A stretch of DNA of 35,464 nucleotides, taken from Candidatus Falkowbacteria bacterium S5_I03 (lineage in GTDB: Bacteria > Patescibacteriota > Patescibacteriia > Patescibacteriales > UBA12465). Of this stretch, positions 31,278-35,464 are shown one piece after another (position 1 is the stretch's first letter; each line of letters begins with the position of its first letter). The notes under the pieces are model-generated. The model searched no databases and had not been told where the DNA came from. It saw nothing but the letters and a program-made list of their open reading frames with translations. The stretch lies in the NCBI GenBank assembly GCA_019248265.1, contig JAEHGX010000011.1, positions 1 through 35,464 on the forward strand, read 5' to 3'. The position numbers and the translations under genes are program-made.

Positions 31278-31901
31278 GTGAACACTAAAAACGATTTACA
31301 AGACAAAAATTCCTTAAATATCGTTCTGAACGAATATTTTAATTTGCTGACGCTTCTGGTCTTGCTGGTAGTTTTTGCGCTGGCTTATTTCTTGTTCATC
31401 GGCCCGAAGTTTGAATTAACCAAGACCGCGATTAGAGAAAATATTGAGAGCCAGAAAAAGTTGTATGCTGAGCAGGAAAGGAAACTTAGAGATTTAAAAA
31501 CAGTTAAGGAAGTGTTCGATAATATTAGCCCGGCGGATCTTAAGAAATTCAATAATGTTTTGCCGGATAATTATATTAAAGAGCAATTGTTTGGCGAATT
31601 AGAAGAGATTGTTGTTAAGGACGGATTTTTAATCAGTACTATGACCGTGACCAGCGATGAAACGGTTGATGCTGACGGCAATCCCATGCCGGCCGCCGGC
31701 GCTCCGACCGATAATGAAAAAATCGGCAAAGTAACGGTTTCGGTTTCTATCGGCGCCATTAATTATCAAGGATTAAAGACTTTATTAAAAACGTTTGAAG
31801 CCAATTCTCGTTTATTTGATATTGAATCGGTTAATTTTTCTGAGTCTGGGAACTCAGCCCAATTAGAGTTTGTCACTTACTATTATAAACCAGCGCAATA
31901 A
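31278..31901 (+). CDS. pilO: Type IV pilus assembly protein PilO-like
   Basis: The 207-residue protein starts at a GTG (31278), 4 bases after pilN; an earlier TTG at 31245 would overlap pilN. It has one membrane helix (about residues 24-42), a coiled coil (ENIESQKKLYAEQERKLRDL) and a ferredoxin-like periplasmic domain (VTVSVSIGAINYQGLKTLLK, NSRLFDIESVNFSES), the layout of PilO. It partners PilN. No PilP lipoprotein or PilQ secretin follows, as expected without a classical outer membrane. Confidence 0.82.
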   Translation: MNTKNDLQDKNSLNIVLNEYFNLLTLLVLLVVFALAYFLFIGPKFELTKTAIRENIESQKKLYAEQERKLRDLKTVKEVFDNISPADLKKFNNVLPDNYIKEQLFGELEEIVVKDGFLISTMTVTSDETVDADGNPMPAAGAPTDNEKIGKVTVSVSIGAINYQGLKTLLKTFEANSRLFDIESVNFSESGNSAQLEFVTYYYKPAQ

Positions 31902-31904
31902 TCT

Positions 31905-32210
31905 ATGAAAAATAATCATGCCGTTGTTTTTTATGTAATAATAATTATTTTGGCGCTTGCCGGCGCTACTTTATTATTTTTGCGCCAACCTTTTATTGAG
32001 GCTTTACGTAATCAAACCGGCATTTCCACAATCGATGTTACTGTCCGCCGCAGCGCTCCGGCCAGTGAATTATTAGATACCGCCATTTTAGAGGATGCGC
32101 GCATGACCGCTTTAAAAAATAATGTTAGTGTTTTTGTTTTTGATGAAGTCTGCGGCGATAGCGTCAATTCGGTTAAGCGCTGTGTTAAAGGGAACAATAA
32201 ACCCTTCTAG
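31905..32210 (+). CDS. Small membrane protein of the pilus operon
   Basis: The 101-residue protein has one N-terminal membrane helix (about 7-27) and an external part with two cysteines (VCGDSVNSVKRCVKG), which may form a disulfide. It lies 3 bases after pilO and 22 bases before pilB. PilP occupies this slot in Gram-negative operons, but there is no lipobox and no sequence resemblance, so the family is not recognised. The thiol-redox operon at 23935-25350 could supply the disulfide, which is speculative. Confidence 0.75.
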   Translation: MKNNHAVVFYVIIIILALAGATLLFLRQPFIEALRNQTGISTIDVTVRRSAPASELLDTAILEDARMTALKNNVSVFVFDEVCGDSVNSVKRCVKGNNKPF

Positions 32211-32232
32211 AAAATTAGAATAATATTTGCTC

Positions 32233-33996
32233 ATGCTAGCTAATAATGACCCTAAATTAATCAATCTCCTCCTCGCTAAAGGGATAATAAATACCGAAAC
32301 GGCCGCGAAATTAAAGACAGAGGCCTTGGACAAAGGAAAAAATCTGTCCGTTTTTTTAGTGGAGCAAAAAATCGTTGAAGAAGAACAGCTGACAGAAGTG
32401 AAAGCGGAGTTTTTTGGTTTAAATTATTATAATTTGGCCGACAACGACGTTCCGGAGGCAATCCTAAATTTTTTGCCGGAAGATATTTCTCGAACTTATC
32501 AAATTATTTGTTTCGGCAAAGAAAATCGCAATATTAAAATCGGCTTGGTAGAGCCGAACTTGAAAGCGATGGAAGCGGTTAATTTTTTAGCGGCCGAAGA
32601 AAATTTGAAAGTTGAATATTTTTTAATTTCCGCCTCCAGTTGGCAGAAAGCCTTTAAACAATATCAAAAAATTGAACAAGAAATATCCTCGGCTTTGGAA
32701 GTTAAGGCCAAAGAAGAAGGGGAGGAACTTTTGGAAGTTGCTTCGGAATCAAATGATTTAACTCAGGATGATATTAATAGCGCTCCGGTTTCTAGAATTG
32801 TTTCGGTTATTATCCGCCATGCGGTGGAAGCGCGCGCTTCCGATATTCACATTGAACCGTTTGCCAAAGAAAGCCGGGTTCGTTATCGTATTGATGGTAT
32901 TTTGCATACTTCTTTGACTTTGCCTAAGAGCATCCATAACGCCGTTATCGCGCGTATTAAAGTTTTGGCTAAATTAAAATTGGATGAAACCAGAATCCCG
33001 CAAGACGGCCGCATTCGCTTGGTTATCAGTAATCGAGAAATTGATTTTCGTGTTTCCACTCTGCCGCTTGCTAGCAGCGAGAAAGTGGTAATGAGAATTT
33101 TAGACACCGTACGCGCTATTCAGAGTTTGGAAAATTTAGGTTTTAACCAATTGGCTTTAAGGCGCATGAAAGAGGGAATCCAAAAGACCAGCGGTATCGT
33201 TTTGGTTACCGGGCCGACCGGCAGCGGTAAAACGACAACCTTATATTCGCTCCTTAATATGTTAAATCAGGAAGGGGTAAATATTTCGACACTTGAAGAC
33301 CCGATTGAATATGAGATTAAAGGAATTAATCAGTCTCAGGTTCGGCCGCGCATCGGCTTTTCTTTTGCTAATGGTTTGCGTTCTTTATTGCGCCAAGACC
33401 CGAACATTATCATGGTCGGAGAAATTCGTGATGAAGAAACAGCCGAGTTGTCTATTAACGCTTCCTTAACTGGACATTTAGTGCTTTCTACCTTGCATAC
33501 TAACGACGCAATTGGCGCGGTTTTTCGTTTATTGGATATGAAAATTGAGCGCTTTTTAATGGCTTCGACCCTGAGAACCGTGGTTGCTCAACGTTTGGCG
33601 CGCCGCCTTTGCGACCATTGTAAAAAAGAAACTGAATTGTCTCCAGACGCCAAACAGGATATAATTAATGAGTTGAAGAATGTTCCGGAAACGGTTATTA
33701 AAACAGAGCTCCCGGATTTTACTAGTTTGGAAGAAATTTTTTCTAAATATAAGCTTTATGAAGCCGTCGGTTGTCAGCGCTGTGAAAATACCGGCTACTC
33801 CAGCCGCGTTTCCGTCGCTGAAGTAATTGAGATTAATGATGCTTTGAAGGAAATGATTAATAGCGGCGAAGGGGAATTAAATATTGAAGCCGTCAAAAAA
33901 ACTGAAGATTTTGTTTCTATCAAACAGGACGGAGTAATGAAGGTTTTGCAGGGAGTGACTACAATGGAAGAAATTTTAAGAGTTATTGAAAGCTAA
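32233..33996 (+). CDS. pilB: Type IV pilus assembly ATPase PilB (GspE family)
   Basis: This hexameric ATPase drives pilin polymerisation. From the ATG at 32233 it has 587 residues; a TTG two codons earlier is less likely. The N-terminal GspE domain (about 1-140) binds PilM/other partners. The Walker A is GPTGSGKTT (from 327), the Asp box TLEDPIEYEIKG, and the Walker B IIMVGEIRDEE (Glu397). The His box is LSTLHTNDA. A zinc-binding tetracysteine (C460, C463, C514, C517) is intact. It resembles extension ATPases (PilB) rather than PilT because of the N-domain and the cysteines. Confidence 0.95.
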   Translation: MLANNDPKLINLLLAKGIINTETAAKLKTEALDKGKNLSVFLVEQKIVEEEQLTEVKAEFFGLNYYNLADNDVPEAILNFLPEDISRTYQIICFGKENRNIKIGLVEPNLKAMEAVNFLAAEENLKVEYFLISASSWQKAFKQYQKIEQEISSALEVKAKEEGEELLEVASESNDLTQDDINSAPVSRIVSVIIRHAVEARASDIHIEPFAKESRVRYRIDGILHTSLTLPKSIHNAVIARIKVLAKLKLDETRIPQDGRIRLVISNREIDFRVSTLPLASSEKVVMRILDTVRAIQSLENLGFNQLALRRMKEGIQKTSGIVLVTGPTGSGKTTTLYSLLNMLNQEGVNISTLEDPIEYEIKGINQSQVRPRIGFSFANGLRSLLRQDPNIIMVGEIRDEETAELSINASLTGHLVLSTLHTNDAIGAVFRLLDMKIERFLMASTLRTVVAQRLARRLCDHCKKETELSPDAKQDIINELKNVPETVIKTELPDFTSLEEIFSKYKLYEAVGCQRCENTGYSSRVSVAEVIEINDALKEMINSGEGELNIEAVKKTEDFVSIKQDGVMKVLQGVTTMEEILRVIES

Positions 33997-34007
33997 TTGA
34001 AATAACT

Positions 34008-35213
34008 ATGGCAATTTTTAGATATAAGGCCTCTGATAAAAGTGGCCGTAAAAAAGCCGGGCAAGTGGTCGGCTTAAGCGAATCGGATGCTTCCGCGAGA
34101 TTAAAGAAAAAGGATTTAACGCCGATTTCTTTGGTTAACATTACCCACACCTTAGACATGCGGTTCTTGATGATGATCGCTCCGATTAAAGTTAAGGATT
34201 TAGCGATTTTCACGCGTCAGTTTTCGGTTATGATTAGCGCCAATGTGCCAGTGGTTGAATCTTTGGTAATTCTGGTCGACCAAACGGAAAATATCAGCTT
34301 AAAAAATTTGATTTCCGAAATTGGTTTTGAGGTTGATAGCGGTTCCTTTTTATCCGAGGCTTTTAGCAAGCGCCCGAAAATCTTTTCGGAATTTTTTATT
34401 AACATTGTCCGTTCCGGTGAAACTTCCGGTAAATTAGATGAGGTTTTAAATTATTTGGCGGATGAAATGGAACAGAATTATGATATGGTGGCCAAGATTA
34501 AAGGCGCCATGATTTATCCGATTTTCGTCACCGCTGGTTTAATCGGCGTCGGTATCGTTTTGATGATTTATGTTATTCCAAATTTAACCGCCATCTTAAC
34601 CGAAACCAATGCGGTTTTACCGTTCTCCACGCGTGTGGTTATTGGCGCTTCCAATTTCTTTAAAAATTATTTATGGCTTGTCGGTTTGATTATCGTGGCG
34701 ATTTGGGTGGCCATGCATTTTTATTTAAAAACTTATTTTGGCAAACGCCAAATGGATGTGGTTAAATTACGGATGCCAATTTTTGGAAAGTTGTTTAAGT
34801 ACATTTATTTAATGCGTTTTACCCGCTCTTTATCCACCCTGCTTAAAGGTGGTGTCACCATTACTAAGAGTTTGGAAATTACCGCGGATGTTATCGGCAA
34901 TATTATTTATCGCGAGCTCATTATTGAAACTTTAAACGCGATTAATGATGGTAACCCGGTATCCATGGTGATGGAAAATAGTTCTTATATTCCCAAAATG
35001 GTGCCGCAGATGATTGCGGTCGGCGAAAGAACCGGGAAACTAGATTCAGTATTAGATAGAATCACCACCTTTTATTCTCGCGATACCGCTAATATGCTTG
35101 ATAATTTAAGCAAATTAATGGAGCCGATTATTATGGTAATTATGGGTGTCGGCGTTGGAATCATGGTGGCGGCTGTCATTATGCCGATGTATAATATGGC
35201 CAGTCAGTTCTAA
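34008..35213 (+). CDS. pilC: Type IV pilus inner-membrane protein PilC (GspF family)
   Basis: The 401-residue polytopic membrane protein is the platform on which the pilus assembles. It begins MAIFRYKASDKSGRKKAGQV, typical of PilC. Two copies of the GspF domain follow (about 60-185, IFTRQFSVMISANVPVVESL, and 265-390, RFTRSLSTLLKGGVTITKSL), and three membrane helices (about 160-185, 215-240 and 370-395). The length is normal. It starts 11 bases after pilB. It ends the plus-strand pilus operon; the pilin gene has its own promoter. Confidence 0.95.
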   Translation: MAIFRYKASDKSGRKKAGQVVGLSESDASARLKKKDLTPISLVNITHTLDMRFLMMIAPIKVKDLAIFTRQFSVMISANVPVVESLVILVDQTENISLKNLISEIGFEVDSGSFLSEAFSKRPKIFSEFFINIVRSGETSGKLDEVLNYLADEMEQNYDMVAKIKGAMIYPIFVTAGLIGVGIVLMIYVIPNLTAILTETNAVLPFSTRVVIGASNFFKNYLWLVGLIIVAIWVAMHFYLKTYFGKRQMDVVKLRMPIFGKLFKYIYLMRFTRSLSTLLKGGVTITKSLEITADVIGNIIYRELIIETLNAINDGNPVSMVMENSSYIPKMVPQMIAVGERTGKLDSVLDRITTFYSRDTANMLDNLSKLMEPIIMVIMGVGVGIMVAAVIMPMYNMASQF

Positions 35214-35249
35214 AAAAAAATTGAATTCTTTAAATACTTGCTAAAACTA

Positions 35250-35278
35250 TTGCCTGGTTTTTTAATTAATGCTATAAT
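35250..35278 (+). promoter_or_regulatory. Promoter of the prepilin gene
   Basis: -35 TTGCCT (35250-35255), a 17-bp spacer ending in TGC, and -10 TATAAT (35273-35278), an extended -10. Transcription starts near 35285, giving a leader of about 76 nt that holds a hairpin (35303-35337). Confidence 0.75.
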
Positions 35279-35360
35279 TTGATTATATAAAATAATTTAA
35301 ATATCGCTTATGTTAATATTTTTATTAAGATAGCGATCAGCCTTTAAAGAGAGGTTTACT

Positions 35361-35464
35361 ATGCAACAAAATAAAAAAGGATTTACGCTCATCGAATTGT
35401 TAGTCGTTATCGCAATCATCGGCTTGTTATCCACGATGTCCGTTCTAGCGCTTAACCAAGCGCG
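35361..35464 (+). CDS. Type IV prepilin-like protein (cut by window end)
   Basis: Only the first 34 codons are present. MQQNKKGFTLIELLVVIAII has a short basic leader, a Gly-Phe cleavage site for prepilin peptidase (after G7), the conserved Glu5 of the mature pilin (FTLIE), and the hydrophobic helix used for assembly. A purine-rich GAGAGG site lies 7 bases upstream. It follows pilC with its own promoter, as expected for a strongly expressed pilin. Major or minor pilin cannot be told from this piece. Confidence 0.93.
   Translation, partial: MQQNKKGFTLIELLVVIAIIGLLSTMSVLALNQA

Noticed and set aside
1-35464. CRISPR arrays, insertion sequences, rRNA genes
   Set aside because: No spaced repeats, transposase motifs or rRNA segments were found by reading the window.

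Overview
The window looks like one contig from a member of the Candidate Phyla Radiation (Patescibacteria, Parcubacteria-like). This is inferred from gene content: a PrgI/TraC-like/VirB4 cluster with no relaxase in view, a compact type IV pilus operon without an outer-membrane secretin, a ThrRS without its TGS domain, many short genes without Shine-Dalgarno sites, tightly packed genes, and moderate-to-low G+C. No 16S rRNA or other decisive marker is present, so the assignment rests on context only.

Layout. 1-2623: two genes of a split PEP-utilising dikinase. The phosphohistidine-domain gene comes first and lies partly in a 70-bp fold-back at the window edge. The ATP-grasp gene follows and is frameshifted at an A9 run. 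2663-7925: a terminator, then a five-gene type IV secretion-like cluster (unknown 500-aa protein, PrgI, TraC-like, VirB4, VirB8-like candidate). 7965-9311: radA. 9336-10317: two small orphan genes driven by near-consensus divergent promoters and bounded by terminators. 10350-13123: recG, tRNA-Arg and a small membrane protein on the minus strand, probably co-transcribed. 13189-14908: tRNA-Ser(GCU), a YraQ/ArsP-type permease and an ECF S-component-like protein.

14901-17049: an operon for queuosine-precursor uptake (yhhQ) plus a COG1478 (CofE-like) ligase, preceded by a leader with mutually exclusive terminator and antiterminator helices (candidate riboswitch). A DUF2178-type/XRE pair follows, with twin 18-bp operators over its promoter. 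17126-20040: GNAT acetyltransferase, glmS, tRNA-Ser(UGA) and a G+C-rich structured segment. 20133-23854: a putative exported HEXXH metallopeptidase, an orphan XylF-like sugar-binding protein and an unknown gene. 23935-28088 (minus): a three-gene thiol-redox operon, thrS under a T-box leader, and comF.

28150-35464: an anchored beta-propeller protein on the minus strand, divergent from the type IV pilus operon pilM-pilN-pilO-small protein-pilB-pilC. A prepilin gene under its own promoter is cut off by the window end. PilM/N/O form the membrane platform, PilB powers assembly, PilC anchors it, and the prepilin is the substrate. The pilus and the VirB4 cluster are the two envelope machines of the window.

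The strongest candidates for something undescribed are the yhhQ leader (14913-15069), the G+C-rich RNA-like segment (about 19916-20045), the twin XRE operators (16432-16475) and the split, reordered dikinase (1-2623).
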